NCBI RefSeq assembly: GCF_014268445.2
Contig: NZ_CP077089.1
Coordinates: forward strand, 548,501-612,500
Direction of reading: 5' to 3'
From: Pseudomonas tensinigenes
Lineage (GTDB): Bacteria; Pseudomonadota; Gammaproteobacteria; Pseudomonadales; Pseudomonadaceae
Length of the DNA: 64,000 nt
The first letter of the stretch is position 1, and every line of letters begins with the position of its first letter. Below, piece after piece: positions 52,884 through 62,617 of the stretch. The position numbers and the translations under genes were made by a program. The notes beneath the pieces were generated by a model. It saw only the letters and a list, made by a program, of their open reading frames with translations. It did not search any database and had not been told where the DNA came from.

Positions 52884-53654
52884 ATGGCTCTGGCCAAACG
52901 CATCATCCCTTGCCTGGACGTGGACAACGGCCGGGTCGTCAAAGGTGTGAAGTTCGAAAACATCCGCGACGCCGGTGACCCGGTGGAAATCGCCCGTCGT
53001 TACGACGAGCAGGGTGCCGACGAGATTACTTTTCTCGATATCACCGCCAGCGTCGATGGCCGCGACACCACGTTGCATACCGTCGAGCGCATGGCCAGCC
53101 AGGTGTTCATCCCGCTGACCGTCGGCGGTGGCGTGCGTACCGTGCAGGACATTCGCAATCTGCTCAATGCCGGTGCAGACAAGGTGTCGATCAACACCGC
53201 GGCCGTGTTCAACCCGGAATTCGTCGGCGAAGCGGCGCAGCATTTCGGCTCGCAGTGCATCGTCGTCGCCATCGACGCCAAGAAGGTTTCCGGCCCGGGC
53301 GAAACCCCGCGTTGGGAAATCTTCACCCACGGCGGGCGCAAGCCAACCGGCCTCGACGCGGTCGAGTGGGCGAAGAAAATGGAAGGCCTAGGTGCCGGCG
53401 AGATCCTGCTGACCAGCATGGATCAGGACGGCATGAAAAACGGTTTTGATCTCGGCGTGACCCGCGCGATCAGCGATGCGCTGGGCATTCCGGTAATTGC
53501 TTCCGGTGGCGTCGGCAACTTGCAGCACCTGGCTGACGGCATTCTCGAAGGTCACGCCAGTGCAGTATTGGCGGCGAGTATTTTCCACTTCGGCGAATAC
53601 ACTGTGCAGGAAGCCAAGGCCTACATGGCCAAACGCGGCATCGTGATGCGTTAA
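52884..53654 (+). CDS. hisF: Imidazole glycerol phosphate synthase cyclase subunit HisF
   Basis: Cyclises PRFAR with ammonia from HisH to give IGP and AICAR. It is a TIM barrel of 256 residues with Asp11 ([17 protein letters not shown]) and Asp130 (IVVAIDAKK) as catalytic residues. The phosphate loops are [11 protein letters not shown] near 79 and [12 protein letters not shown] near 202. It is the last histidine gene of the cluster; hisG, hisD, hisC, hisI and hisE are elsewhere. Confidence 0.96.
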   Translation: MALAKRIIPCLDVDNGRVVKGVKFENIRDAGDPVEIARRYDEQGADEITFLDITASVDGRDTTLHTVERMASQVFIPLTVGGGVRTVQDIRNLLNAGADKVSINTAAVFNPEFVGEAAQHFGSQCIVVAIDAKKVSGPGETPRWEIFTHGGRKPTGLDAVEWAKKMEGLGAGEILLTSMDQDGMKNGFDLGVTRAISDALGIPVIASGGVGNLQHLADGILEGHASAVLAASIFHFGEYTVQEAKAYMAKRGIVMR

Positions 53655-53736
53655 GCGTCAAATTCCATACAGGCCAGTGGACACCATGGCGCACCCGAGG
53701 CACTCTTGGGCACGCCATGGATTTCGGTAGCCCGAC

Positions 53737-54492
53737 ATGATCAAACGCCTGCTTCTCGTTCTCGCCAGTGTTTCTTTGTTGCTGGTCAACACGGCTCGTG
53801 CCGAGGACAGTCCCGACACCGATCTGGTGCTCCTTACCGAAAACTTCCCGCCGTACAACATGGCGAAGAACGGCAAGAATTTCGCCCAGGGCGAGAACAT
53901 CAACGGTATCGCCACCGATATCGTGCGTGAGATGTTCCGGCGTTCCGGCCTTACTTACAGTCTGACTCTGCGCTTTCCCTGGGAGCGGGTGTACAAACTG
54001 GCGCTGGAAAATCCCGGCTACGGTGCTTTCGTGATGGCACGCCTGCCTGATCGCGAGAAACTCTTCAAATGGGTCGGACCGATCGGCCCCGACGACTGGA
54101 TCCTGTTGGCCAAGGCCGACAGCAAGATCACCCTCGAAACCCTGAATGACGCGCGCAAGTACAAGATCGGCGCCTACAAGGGCGATGCCATTGCCGAGAC
54201 GCTGACCAAACAAGGCTTGAAGCCCGTGGTTGTGCTGCGCGATCAGGACAATGCGAAAAAGTTGGTCAATGGTCAGATCGACCTGTGGGCCACGGGGGAT
54301 CCTGCCGGGCGCTATCTGGCGCGGCAGGATGGTGTGACGGGTCTCAAGACCGTGCTGCGCTTCAATAGCGCCGAGCTGTATCTGGCTCTCAACAAAGACA
54401 TTTCTGACGAAGTCGTCGCCAGGTTGCAGGCGGCATTGGATCAGATGCGCAAGGACGGCGTTGTCGACGAGATCATGGGGCGTTATCTGTAG
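53737..54492 (+). CDS. Periplasmic solute-binding protein family 3
   Basis: 251-residue periplasmic protein with a signal peptide (LLLVLASVSLLLVNTARA, cleavage near 22). The start of the mature domain is LVLLTENFPPYNMAKNGKN, typical of family 3 binding proteins that stand alone. No transporter genes are adjacent, so it may serve a distant ABC system or sense a ligand. It starts 82 bp after hisF in the same direction. Its 3' end overlaps the convergent Vps62-like gene by 20 bp. The ligand is unknown. Confidence 0.86.
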   Translation: MIKRLLLVLASVSLLLVNTARAEDSPDTDLVLLTENFPPYNMAKNGKNFAQGENINGIATDIVREMFRRSGLTYSLTLRFPWERVYKLALENPGYGAFVMARLPDREKLFKWVGPIGPDDWILLAKADSKITLETLNDARKYKIGAYKGDAIAETLTKQGLKPVVVLRDQDNAKKLVNGQIDLWATGDPAGRYLARQDGVTGLKTVLRFNSAELYLALNKDISDEVVARLQAALDQMRKDGVVDEIMGRYL

Positions 54493-55846
54493 CCGTTGGC
54501 AATTCTGTCGGCGCTGGCGTTTGCGTGATGGCGTTATCCGCTACAGAAGTGTCTATCGCGTCCGCGGCTTGCGGCTCTTCCTCAGGCAGGATCGGCTCAT
54601 CCGGTACCGGCAATGTGTAGGCGCTGAAGTGCAAACTGTTGGCGTCGGTGTAACTGACAGCGCCGGTAACGTGCGTACCGTCTGCGCGTAGCAGCGTGTA
54701 TTGACTTTGCATCAGGTAGACCGCCATCGAGCTGTTTTTGGCCATGACCGCGGCGATTTCAATCGGCGTTGAGTTGAGCCAGTCGTTTGAGTGGACTTCG
54801 CATTGGGTGAACTCATTGTTCAAGCGCGCCGAAAACAGGAAAGGCCGGGACACATTACTCTTCCATTGCGCGCCGAACTCGATCGAGGTGCGGTTGGTGA
54901 ATGCGCGCAGACCTTCGCTGCTCTGTGCCCGGGGTGCGGTCCAGCGCATCGTCCTGTTTTGGTTTTCCCCGTTGTAGCGATGGCATATGAGCTGATACTG
55001 ATCCGTGCGTTGCAGAAGATAGAAAGGTGACTGGCGCAGTTGTTCGCGTCTGGAAAACTGCGGGTCTTTTACCGCGAACCAGGGAAGTCTGGCGGTGTGC
55101 GTGGATATCTCGGGTATTTGCGAAGACGGCGAAACTGCACTGTCAAGAATCGGCGCGCCGGGACGGGGATTGATCTGCAGCGGGATCTCAAGGCGCAGTG
55201 AGTAAAGGAGGAAGTCAGCGGGCCTGGAATGACTGTTCCAGCCGACAAAGGTGCCGGGTGCCAGATGAATCACATTCGACGGGGCTGAGGGTGGAACGAC
55301 ACTCCAGGTGCTGACGCTTTGTCGGGCACCGCTGCCCTTGTCGTTCCACACCGGTTCACTGACGCCTGATGCGATGACGAGATCGGCGCGGACACAGCGA
55401 ACCGCGTTGAGTGATGGTTTTTCGTAGCCGTCGGAGCATACAGAGCCGAGTGCCACGTAACCTTCGGGTGGAACGGGTCGCCAGATTGCACCGTCCTTCC
55501 TGGATCCCGCCCCGGTATCCTTCCAGATCAGCTCGTAGTCGTTTGGGCGACTCAGCGCTTTGCCTTTGCCAGGATCGGCACTGGGTGTTCCAGCCTCGCA
55601 AACCACAGCCACCACATGTCGGTCGGTAATGTTGTTGTGATGATCAATGGCCACGTCGCCCAATGGAAAATAGCCGGGAAGCACATCGGCGGCAGGAGTG
55701 GGGCGCCAGAAGGCGGCCGGTTTTGCCCGCGAACCGCTGGTGTCCCAGACGCGGAGAAACTCCGTGGTGAAGTTGATCAGCAGATTGTCGTGTCGAATGG
55801 CATCCGTTTGCCCGATCGGCGAAACGGTATCGTCATGAGTAGTCAT
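54473..55846 (-). CDS. Vps62-related protein
   Basis: 457-residue protein resembling the Vps62/DUF946 group, known from fungi, plants and some bacteria. Repeated segments end in WRPxPP: ALSRPNDYELIWKDTGAGSR with IWRPVPPEGYVALGSV, and GVSEPVWNDKGSGARQSVST with WSVVPP. These recur every 50-60 residues across about 40-230 and probably form a beta-repeat fold. The remaining part (about 250-420) is unassigned, and the tail is Pro/Glu/Ala-rich. No signal peptide is present. The function is unknown; related proteins are sometimes linked with secreted or host-directed proteins, but that is speculation. Confidence 0.72.
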   Translation of the reverse strand: MTTHDDTVSPIGQTDAIRHDNLLINFTTEFLRVWDTSGSRAKPAAFWRPTPAADVLPGYFPLGDVAIDHHNNITDRHVVAVVCEAGTPSADPGKGKALSRPNDYELIWKDTGAGSRKDGAIWRPVPPEGYVALGSVCSDGYEKPSLNAVRCVRADLVIASGVSEPVWNDKGSGARQSVSTWSVVPPSAPSNVIHLAPGTFVGWNSHSRPADFLLYSLRLEIPLQINPRPGAPILDSAVSPSSQIPEISTHTARLPWFAVKDPQFSRREQLRQSPFYLLQRTDQYQLICHRYNGENQNRTMRWTAPRAQSSEGLRAFTNRTSIEFGAQWKSNVSRPFLFSARLNNEFTQCEVHSNDWLNSTPIEIAAVMAKNSSMAVYLMQSQYTLLRADGTHVTGAVSYTDANSLHFSAYTLPVPDEPILPEEEPQAADAIDTSVADNAITQTPAPTELPTATDNAP

Positions 55847-55868
55847 GGTAGCTCCTGATAGTTGAAAG

Positions 55869-55886
55869 GCGACTCAGGGGAGTCGC
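55869..55886. terminator. Hairpin between yibQ-like and Vps62-like genes
   Basis: A perfect 7-bp stem GCGACTC / GAGTCGC with loop AGGG. It could end the YibQ transcript or sit in the leader of the Vps62-like mRNA; the T-run is weak. Confidence 0.4.
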
Positions 55887-55964
55887 GACCTGTTGCAGGT
55901 CTTACTATCCGGGGCTGGGCCCGATGGCTGGCGGTAACTATGTATCTACAGTCGTGACAACCTG

Positions 55965-56741
55965 TTACCGGTACACGCCATCTTTGCCATGGCCAGCCAT
56001 GGCGCGATTGCTGCGCACGCTGATCATCTGTTTGATGTCGATCCACTCGATACCCTGGGCCTTCAGTCTGGGCAGTTCTCGCTCCAGCACCGCCAGCGTC
56101 TGTGGATACGGATGGCCGATCATGACAGCCGAGCCCTGTTTGCGGGCCAGGCTGATCGCCGTCTGCAGCTGAGTGAAGATTGCGGCCTCAGTGCGTTCGT
56201 CATCGAGAAATACATCCCGCGAAACGCTCGCCAGATCGATTTTCTGTGCCTGCTGTGCCGCCACGGTTTGAGCGCTGGTGCGGCTGTCGACGAAAAACTT
56301 GTGGCGGCGCTGCAGCTCGCCCATCAACCACGCCATCGCCACCGGTTGCGCCGTCATGCGGCTGCCCATGTGGTTATTGATCCCGGCCGTGTACGGGACC
56401 ATTTTGAATGCGGCGTTGAGGCGTTTTTGCAGTTCTTCGATCGGCAAATCCGGGTGCCAGGCATAAGGCCCGGTGGCCGGGTCCATCGGCATGTGCAGGA
56501 TGACGATCTTGCCGGCGCGATGGGCTTCGCGGGCGAACTCGGTGGCGTGCGGGGTATCTGGCATGATCGCTGTGGTCACCGGGCCGGGCAGAGCCAGCAC
56601 GCGGCGATCGCGGGGCAGGTTCTGCCCCAGGTCGTCGATGATCAGTGTCAGGTAGGCTTTGTGCGGCGTTGAACTGGCGGGCTCTGCATGAGCAGCACCC
56701 GCCAGACAGCACAATAAAACAAAGAGAAAACGCAGAGACAT
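55965..56741 (-). CDS. Divergent polysaccharide deacetylase family protein (YibQ type)
   Basis: 258 residues from the ATG at 56741, with a signal peptide (FLFVLLCCLAGAAHAEPA). The domain is of the YibQ/divergent polysaccharide deacetylase type: LTLIIDDLGQN near 33, VILHMPMDP near 82 and INNHMGSRMT near 123, with the conserved Asp and His residues of a metal site. It begins 2 bp after the ctpA stop, so the two are coupled in an envC-ctpA-yibQ unit for cell-wall maintenance. The substrate is unproven. Confidence 0.88.
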   Translation of the reverse strand: MSLRFLFVLLCCLAGAAHAEPASSTPHKAYLTLIIDDLGQNLPRDRRVLALPGPVTTAIMPDTPHATEFAREAHRAGKIVILHMPMDPATGPYAWHPDLPIEELQKRLNAAFKMVPYTAGINNHMGSRMTAQPVAMAWLMGELQRRHKFFVDSRTSAQTVAAQQAQKIDLASVSRDVFLDDERTEAAIFTQLQTAISLARKQGSAVMIGHPYPQTLAVLERELPRLKAQGIEWIDIKQMISVRSNRAMAGHGKDGVYR

Positions 56742-56743
56742 CC

Positions 56744-58063
56744 TCAACGGCCGGACGTAATGCTCAGCCCTTTGAGCAGGCTCAGGGCCTGGGCCAATTG
56801 GTAATCGTCATCCTGCGGCATGGCTTTGGCCTTGCTGGCGGATCCGCTCGGCTTGTCCGCGCCGCCGTTGCCGTTGCCCAAGTGACCTTGCAGGTCGGCT
56901 TCCTTGAAGTATTCGCCGTCGGCCTCGCTGGTGATCTTGGCCTTGCGCACTTCGATGTCCGGCACGATGCCCTGTGCCTGAATCGAACGGCCATTCGGTG
57001 TGAAGTACAGCGCGGTGGTGATCTTCAGTGCGCGGTCGTTGTTCAGCGGCAGCACGGTTTGTACCGAGCCTTTGCCGAAACTGGTGGTGCCCATGACCAC
57101 CGCGCGTTTCTGGTCCTGCAGGGCGCCGGCGACGATTTCCGAAGCCGAGGCGCTGCCACCGTTGATCAACACCACCATCGGCACCGCTTCGCTTTCGTCC
57201 TTGCCGGTAGCCGAGAAGCGCAGTTCGGAATTGGCGATGCGGCCTTTGGTGTAAACGATCAGGCCTTTGGTGATGAAGTGGTCGACCACTTCCACCGCCG
57301 CCTGCAACACGCCGCCCGGGTTGTTGCGCAAGTCGAGAATGATGCCGTTGAGCTTCTTGCCGTTGTCCTTGCGCAGCTTGGCCAGGGCCTTGGAAACCTC
57401 TTCGCCGGTCTTGACCTGGAACTGGGTGATGCGGATGTACGCGTAGCCGGTTTCCAGCAGTTGCGCCTTGACGCTCTTCACCTGAATCACCGCACGGGCC
57501 AGGGTCACGTCGAACGGCGTGCCGCCATCGCGGACCAGGGTCAGGGTGATTTTCTGGCCGATCTTGCCGCGCATCTTGTCGACGGCTTCGGTCATGGTCT
57601 GGCCGCGCGTTGGCGCGCCGTTGATCTTGACGATGAAGTCGCCGGCCTGAATGCCGGCTTTCGACGCCGGGGTGTCATCGATTGGCGAGACCACTTTGAT
57701 GAAGCCGTCTTCGGCACCGACTTCAATACCCAGGCCGCCGAATTCACCGCTGGTGCTTTCCTGTAGCTCGGTGAAATCTTCAGGGCCCAGATAGGCGGAA
57801 TGCGGATCGAGGTTGCTGAGCATGCCCTTGATCGCGTTTTCCAGCAGGGTCTTGTCGTCTACCGGCTCGACGTAAGCGGCTTTGATCCGGTCCATGACCT
57901 CGGCAAAGGTGCGCAACTCTTCCAGTGGCAACGGTGCCTTGGAGGTCGCGGCAGTGCCTGCCGGAGCGACGGTCGGGGCCGGTTGCGCGGCGAACGCCAG
58001 AGGCGCGCCGATCACCAGGGCGATCGTCAGGGCCAGCGAGGTAAGGCGGGACAAATGCAGCAT
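56744..58063 (-). CDS. S41 carboxy-terminal processing protease CtpA
   Basis: Periplasmic or membrane-anchored serine protease, 439 residues. A signal peptide (residues 1-25) is followed by a PDZ domain (about 95-185: GLGIEVGAEDGFIKVVSPID) and the S41 catalytic domain with the Ser in NGGSASASEIVAGALQD near 310 and Lys in TTSFGKGSVQT near 335. A Ser/Gly/Ala-rich tail ends the protein. Ctp proteases trim periplasmic proteins, including peptidoglycan hydrolases. It lies 31 bp downstream of envC, which fits control of cell-wall cleavage. Confidence 0.92.
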   Translation of the reverse strand: MLHLSRLTSLALTIALVIGAPLAFAAQPAPTVAPAGTAATSKAPLPLEELRTFAEVMDRIKAAYVEPVDDKTLLENAIKGMLSNLDPHSAYLGPEDFTELQESTSGEFGGLGIEVGAEDGFIKVVSPIDDTPASKAGIQAGDFIVKINGAPTRGQTMTEAVDKMRGKIGQKITLTLVRDGGTPFDVTLARAVIQVKSVKAQLLETGYAYIRITQFQVKTGEEVSKALAKLRKDNGKKLNGIILDLRNNPGGVLQAAVEVVDHFITKGLIVYTKGRIANSELRFSATGKDESEAVPMVVLINGGSASASEIVAGALQDQKRAVVMGTTSFGKGSVQTVLPLNNDRALKITTALYFTPNGRSIQAQGIVPDIEVRKAKITSEADGEYFKEADLQGHLGNGNGGADKPSGSASKAKAMPQDDDYQLAQALSLLKGLSITSGR

Positions 58064-58094
58064 GTCGAACGAACTCCTGAATTAGATGGCGCGC

Positions 58095-59381
58095 TTATCC
58101 TTGCGCGCGGCACCATTGCGCCGGATCACTCGGGTGACCCTGCTGACGAATTGCGAAATACAGCGCTGATGTGTCCTGGCCGCCACTGTTACCGACAGTG
58201 GAGATGGACTCACCGGCTTTAACCACATCACCGGCCGACTTGAGCAGCGTCTGGTTGTGACCGTAAAGACTCAGAAAACCGTTGCCGTGATCGAGGATCA
58301 CCAGCAACCCGGCGCCGCGCAGCCAGTCGGCGAACACCACGCGACCACCGTGTACGGCATGCACCTGGCTGCCTGCGGAGGCGCTGATCATCACGCCGTC
58401 CCACTTGGTGCGGGCATCGTCGCCACGGCTTTCGCCGAAGCGTGCCAGCAGTCGACCATCAACCGGCCACGGAAGTTTTCCCCGGGTTGCAGCAAAAGGA
58501 CCACCGAAGGTCTCGCCGCTGCTGGAGACCAGCGCGCCGGGAGTGGATCTGGCCGGTTTTCGTGGGGCGTCGCTGTTTTCAGCCTGCGCCTCACGCAAGC
58601 GCTTTTTTTCCGCTTCCTGCTGGGCGATCAGCGCTTTCTGCCGCGCTTCTTCTGCCTCACGGGCCTGGCGGGCCAGGGTTTCTTCAATGGTTTTAAGGAC
58701 TTTAGACAGGTCTGCCTGATCCTGCTCGCGGGCGGCGAGTTTCTGGTCGCGGGCCTTCACATCGTCATTCAGCTTGGCGAGCACCTGTTGGCGTTCCTTG
58801 CGGACTTTCTCGAGTGCTTCGCGCTGAGTGTCGAGGTCGCTTTTCTGTACCAGCAATTGCGCTTGCTGCAAACCGATGTCTTTTTCGACATTGGCCAGTT
58901 GGCGCAGGGTTTCATTGAAGCTCTTCAACTGCTCCAGACGCGCCTGGCTCAGGTAATCGTAATAGGTCAGGGTGCGGGCGAATTTCTCGGGATTCTGCTG
59001 GTTGAGCAGCAGCTTGAGGTATTCCTGCCGACCGTTCTGATAAGCCGCACGGGCCTGAATGGCGATCAGTCGCTGCTGTTCAGTGCGCGCGCTCTGGAGT
59101 TTTTTTTTCTCTGCATCGAGTCGCTGCAGCTCGGATTCGCTTTTCTGCAGTTCTTTCTGCAGCGCGTCGACCTGCTTCTGCAGCTTGCCCAACTCGGTTT
59201 CAGTGCCCTTGAGTTCTTTCTGCACGCCGGATTTTTCTTCCTGGACTTTGCCCAGCAGCTTTTTCAGCTCGGCAATGTCCTGACGCGTGGCGTCCAACTG
59301 CTGTTGGGTTTGCGCGCGCTCGTCAGCGAAGGCCGGTTGGAGCAGGCAGGTCAGAGCGAGGGCGATCAGGACGCGGAGCAT
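58095..59381 (-). CDS. envC: Murein hydrolase activator EnvC
   Basis: Periplasmic activator of amidases AmiA/AmiB at the division site, 428 residues from the ATG at 59381. It has a signal peptide (LRVLIALALTCLLQPAFA), a long coiled coil (about 22-270, rich in Gln/Glu/Lys heptads) and a C-terminal LytM domain (about 305-425) with VHAVHGGRVVFADWLRGAGL and LYGHNQTLLKSAGDVV. The usual LytM His-x-His zinc motif is replaced (ALYFAIRQQG), so it is catalytically inactive, as expected for EnvC. It is first in an operon with ctpA and yibQ. Confidence 0.92.
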   Translation of the reverse strand: MLRVLIALALTCLLQPAFADERAQTQQQLDATRQDIAELKKLLGKVQEEKSGVQKELKGTETELGKLQKQVDALQKELQKSESELQRLDAEKKKLQSARTEQQRLIAIQARAAYQNGRQEYLKLLLNQQNPEKFARTLTYYDYLSQARLEQLKSFNETLRQLANVEKDIGLQQAQLLVQKSDLDTQREALEKVRKERQQVLAKLNDDVKARDQKLAAREQDQADLSKVLKTIEETLARQAREAEEARQKALIAQQEAEKKRLREAQAENSDAPRKPARSTPGALVSSSGETFGGPFAATRGKLPWPVDGRLLARFGESRGDDARTKWDGVMISASAGSQVHAVHGGRVVFADWLRGAGLLVILDHGNGFLSLYGHNQTLLKSAGDVVKAGESISTVGNSGGQDTSALYFAIRQQGHPSDPAQWCRAQG

Positions 59382-59493
59382 AGAGGCGGGCGGCACCAGG
59401 GTAATGGACGGCCTAGTATGCCCGCCCGAGGCTGCAAAAAAAACGCCCAATTGGGGCTGTGTGATAACTGGCCTGAAAAACACCACAAACCAA

Positions 59494-59583
59494 TGTAGGA
59501 GTGAGCCTGCTCGCGAAAGCAGTGTGTCAGGCGACATCGCTGTCGACTGATCCACCGTATTCGCGAGCAGGCTCGCTCCCACA
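59494..59583. repeat. REPIN-like doublet, class B (90 bp)
   Basis: Class B ends with the left arm slightly diverged (TGTAGGAGTGAGCC). It lies between envC and gpmI. Confidence 0.9.
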
Positions 59584-59597
59584 AGGTTAGGTGTGGT

Positions 59598-61127
59598 TTA
59601 CACCAGAATCGAGGTGCCAGTCATTTCCGTCGGTTTTTCCAGCCCCAGCAGTTTCAGCATGGTCGGCGCCACGTCCGCCAGCACGCCGCCTTCACGCACT
59701 TTCAAATCGCGCTTGCCGACATAAATGAACGGCACCGGCTCGGTGGTGTGCGCGGTGTGCGCTTGCCCGGTGGATTCATCGGCCATTTGCTCGACGTTGC
59801 CGTGGTCAGCAGTGATCAGCGCCTCGCCACCGACCTTTTCCAGCGCATCGACAATGCGACCCACGCAAGTATCGAGGCATTCAACCGCCTTCACGGCGGC
59901 GTCGAACACGCCGCTGTGGCCGACCATGTCACCGTTGGCGTAGTTGACCACGATCACGTCGAAACGCTGGTTTTCGATGGCGTCGACGATGCGGTCGGTC
60001 ACCTCAGGCGCGCTCATTTCCGGCTGCAAGTCGTAAGTTGCGACCTTCGGAGACGGGATCAGAATGCGCTCTTCACCCGGGAACGGTTCTTCGCGGCCGC
60101 CGGAGAAAAAGAAGGTCACGTGCGCATATTTCTCGGTTTCAGCGATGCGCAGCTGGGTTTTGCCGTTCTTCGCCAAATAATCGCCCAGCACGTTTTCCAG
60201 GCTGCCCGCGGCGAATGCCGATGGCGCAGGAATGCTTGCGGCGTATTGGGTCAGCATGACGAAACCGGCCAGTTTCGGCTGACGTGCGCGTTCGAAATCC
60301 TTGAAGTCGTCTTCGACGAACACGCGAGTCAGCTCGCGGGCACGGTCGGCGCGGAAGTTCATGAACACCACGGCATCGCCGTCTTCGACTTTCACCGGCT
60401 CACCGATGGTAGTGGCTTTGACGAATTCGTCGCTCTCGCCGCGAGCGTAAGCAGCATCCAGACCTTCCTGGGCGGTGGCCGCGTGGAATTCGCTGTTGCC
60501 GTCGACGATCAGGTTGTACGCCTGAGCAACACGATCCCAGCGGTTGTCACGGTCCATGGCGAAGTAGCGACCGATGATGCTGGCGATACGGCCCTTGCCC
60601 AGCGCCTGGAAGGTCGCGTCGAGCAGTTCGATCGACGATGCAGCGCTTTTCGGCGGCGTGTCGCGGCCATCGAGGAAAGCGTGCAGGTAGATTTTTTCAG
60701 CACCGCGCTTGAACGCCAGTTCGGCCATGGCGATCAGGTGATCCTGGTGGCTGTGTACGCCGCCATCGGACAGCAGGCCCATGAAGTGCACGGCTTTACC
60801 GGCGGCCACGGCTTTATCCACCGCGGCGCAGATGGTCGGGTTCTCGAAGAATTCGCCGTCGCGGATCGATTTGGTTACACGCGTGAAGTCCTGATACACC
60901 ACGCGGCCGGCGCCGAGGTTCATGTGGCCGACTTCGGAGTTGCCCATTTGGCCGTCCGGCAGGCCGACGTCCATGCCGCTGCCCGAGATCAAGCCGTTCG
61001 GCACAGTGGCCCAGAGGCGATCGAGAACAGGCTTCTTTGCCGCAAAAACGGCGTTGGATTCGGGGCTGTCGCTGTGACCGAAGCCGTCGAGAATCATCAG
61101 GACCAAAGGTTTAGGCGTAGTCGTCAT
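59598..61127 (-). CDS. gpmI: 2,3-bisphosphoglycerate-independent phosphoglycerate mutase GpmI
   Basis: Interconverts 3- and 2-phosphoglycerate in glycolysis and gluconeogenesis using two Mn2+. It has 509 residues, the normal length. The phosphorylated Ser lies in [20 protein letters not shown] near 62, with metal ligands in [14 protein letters not shown] near 11, [14 protein letters not shown] near 402 and [12 protein letters not shown] near 440. The ATG at 61127 is preferred to an upstream GTG. It is divergent from the rhodanese gene. Confidence 0.96.
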   Translation of the reverse strand: MTTTPKPLVLMILDGFGHSDSPESNAVFAAKKPVLDRLWATVPNGLISGSGMDVGLPDGQMGNSEVGHMNLGAGRVVYQDFTRVTKSIRDGEFFENPTICAAVDKAVAAGKAVHFMGLLSDGGVHSHQDHLIAMAELAFKRGAEKIYLHAFLDGRDTPPKSAASSIELLDATFQALGKGRIASIIGRYFAMDRDNRWDRVAQAYNLIVDGNSEFHAATAQEGLDAAYARGESDEFVKATTIGEPVKVEDGDAVVFMNFRADRARELTRVFVEDDFKDFERARQPKLAGFVMLTQYAASIPAPSAFAAGSLENVLGDYLAKNGKTQLRIAETEKYAHVTFFFSGGREEPFPGEERILIPSPKVATYDLQPEMSAPEVTDRIVDAIENQRFDVIVVNYANGDMVGHSGVFDAAVKAVECLDTCVGRIVDALEKVGGEALITADHGNVEQMADESTGQAHTAHTTEPVPFIYVGKRDLKVREGGVLADVAPTMLKLLGLEKPTEMTGTSILV

Positions 61128-61280
61128 GGAATCCACTCGTGGCTAATAAAGAAGAGGGCGATGGAAAAGGGAGTTGGAGTTTAAAGCTAAGTTCCGACCG
61201 CGTCACCGCCGGACGGGGTTTGGCCGACCATAGTGGCTGTGTATACTGGCCGACATTTTAACGCCCTGGAACCTCCTTCG

Positions 61281-61694
61281 ATGGTTGCTCACCTGATTGA
61301 ATTTGCCACTAACCACTACATTCTTGTCGGTATCTTCGTCGTACTGCTGGCTCTGCTGCTGGCGCACACGATGCAGGGCGGCGGTAAAAGCCTGAGCACC
61401 GGCGAGCTGACCGCGCTGGTCAATAAAGATGCAGGCGTGGTGGTGGACATCCGTCCGGCCAAGGATTTCGCTGCCGGCCATATCGTTGGCGCGGTGAACA
61501 TTCCCCAGGACAAACTGGCTGCGCGCGTTGCCGAGCTGGAAAAGCACAAGGCCAAGACCATCATTCTGGTCGACGCCCTGGGCCAGACCGCCGGCACCCA
61601 CGCCCGCGAACTGATGAAATCCGGCTTCACCGCCGCCAAGCTGTCCGGCGGGATCTCCAGCTGGAAAGGCGACAACCTGCCGCTGGTGAAGTGA
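61281..61694 (+). CDS. Membrane-anchored rhodanese-like protein (YibN type)
   Basis: 137-residue protein with one N-terminal TM (YILVGIFVVLLALLLAHTM) and a cytoplasmic rhodanese domain (about 40-135: VVVDIRPAKDFAAGHIVGAV, SGGISSWKGDNLPLV). The active-site loop reads VDALGQTAG where classical rhodaneses have Cys, so no sulphur transfer by that residue is expected. The gene precedes grxC and secB, an order also seen in E. coli (yibN-grxC-secB), and ends 1 bp before grxC. Confidence 0.9.
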   Translation: MVAHLIEFATNHYILVGIFVVLLALLLAHTMQGGGKSLSTGELTALVNKDAGVVVDIRPAKDFAAGHIVGAVNIPQDKLAARVAELEKHKAKTIILVDALGQTAGTHARELMKSGFTAAKLSGGISSWKGDNLPLVK

Positions 61695-61695
61695 T

Positions 61696-61950
61696 ATGAG
61701 TGAAGTCATCGTCTACTCCAGCGATTACTGCCCTTATTGCTCGCGAGCCAAGTACCTGCTCGAGAACAAAGGCGTGGCCTTCAAAGAGATCAAGGTCGAT
61801 GGCAAGCCGCAGGTGCGCGCCGAAATGACCCAGAAAGCCGGACGCACGTCCGTGCCGCAGATCTGGATCGGCGACAAGCACATCGGCGGTTGTGACGATT
61901 TGTATGCCCTGGAGCGCGCCGGCAAGCTCGACGCGCTGCTCAAGGCCTGA
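61696..61950 (+). CDS. grxC: Glutaredoxin 3 GrxC
   Basis: 84-residue glutaredoxin that reduces disulphides using glutathione. The active site CPYCSRAK lies at residues 11-18 with the TSVPQIWIGDKHIGGCDDL GSH-binding region near 50-68. It starts one base after the rhodanese gene stop and is followed by secB after 57 bp. Confidence 0.96.
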   Translation: MSEVIVYSSDYCPYCSRAKYLLENKGVAFKEIKVDGKPQVRAEMTQKAGRTSVPQIWIGDKHIGGCDDLYALERAGKLDALLKA

Positions 61951-62007
61951 ACGGCTGCACCTACGTACAGCACTCCCTAAAAGACCCAAGATCGATAAGG
62001 ATCTGAG

Positions 62008-62493
62008 ATGACTGACCAACAGAACACTGCAGCCAGCGAAGAAGAAACCGCACCGCAATTCTCCTTGCAGCGCATCTACGTACGCGACCTGTCCTTCGAA
62101 GCCCCGAAAAGCCCGGCGATCTTCCGCCAGCAGTGGGACCCGGCGGTCGGCCTGGATCTGAACACTCGCCAGAAAGCGCTCGAAGGTGATTTCTACGAAG
62201 TCGTGCTGACCCTGTCCGTCACCGTGAAAAACGGTGAAGAAGTCGCCTTCATCGCTGAAGTGCAACAGGCCGGTATCTTCCTGATCAAGAACCTCGACGC
62301 GGCCTCGATGAGCCACACCCTGGGTGCGTTCTGCCCGAACATCCTGTTCCCGTACGCGCGCGAAACCCTGGACAGCCTGGTGACCCGTGGTTCGTTCCCG
62401 GCGCTGATGCTGGCTCCGGTGAACTTCGACGCCCTGTACGCGCAAGAGCTGCAGCGCATGCAGGAAAGCGGCGAAACGCCAACCGTTCAGTAA
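62008..62493 (+). CDS. secB: Protein-export chaperone SecB
   Basis: Tetrameric cytosolic chaperone that holds preproteins unfolded and hands them to SecA. It has 161 residues with an acidic N-terminus and the core [20 protein letters not shown] near 19. The peptide-groove segment [19 protein letters not shown] lies near 72 and the C-terminal [15 protein letters not shown] region near 130. It belongs to the grxC transcription unit and is followed by a class B element. Confidence 0.96.
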   Translation: MTDQQNTAASEEETAPQFSLQRIYVRDLSFEAPKSPAIFRQQWDPAVGLDLNTRQKALEGDFYEVVLTLSVTVKNGEEVAFIAEVQQAGIFLIKNLDAASMSHTLGAFCPNILFPYARETLDSLVTRGSFPALMLAPVNFDALYAQELQRMQESGETPTVQ

Positions 62494-62513
62494 GACGGTT
62501 CAGCAACACCCCA

Positions 62514-62603
62514 TGTGGGAGCGAGCCTGCTCGCGAAGAGGGCGTGTCAGATGACGGTTTTGTCGACTGATACACCGCTTTCGCGAGCAGGCTCGCTCCC
62601 ACA
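62514..62603. repeat. REPIN-like doublet, class B (90 bp)
   Basis: TGTGGGAGCGAGCCTGCTCG ends in inverted orientation with inner GTGTCAG and GTCGACTGATACACCGC. It lies between the convergent secB and trmL genes. Confidence 0.92.
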
Positions 62604-62617
62604 TTTGTTTTGCGGTG

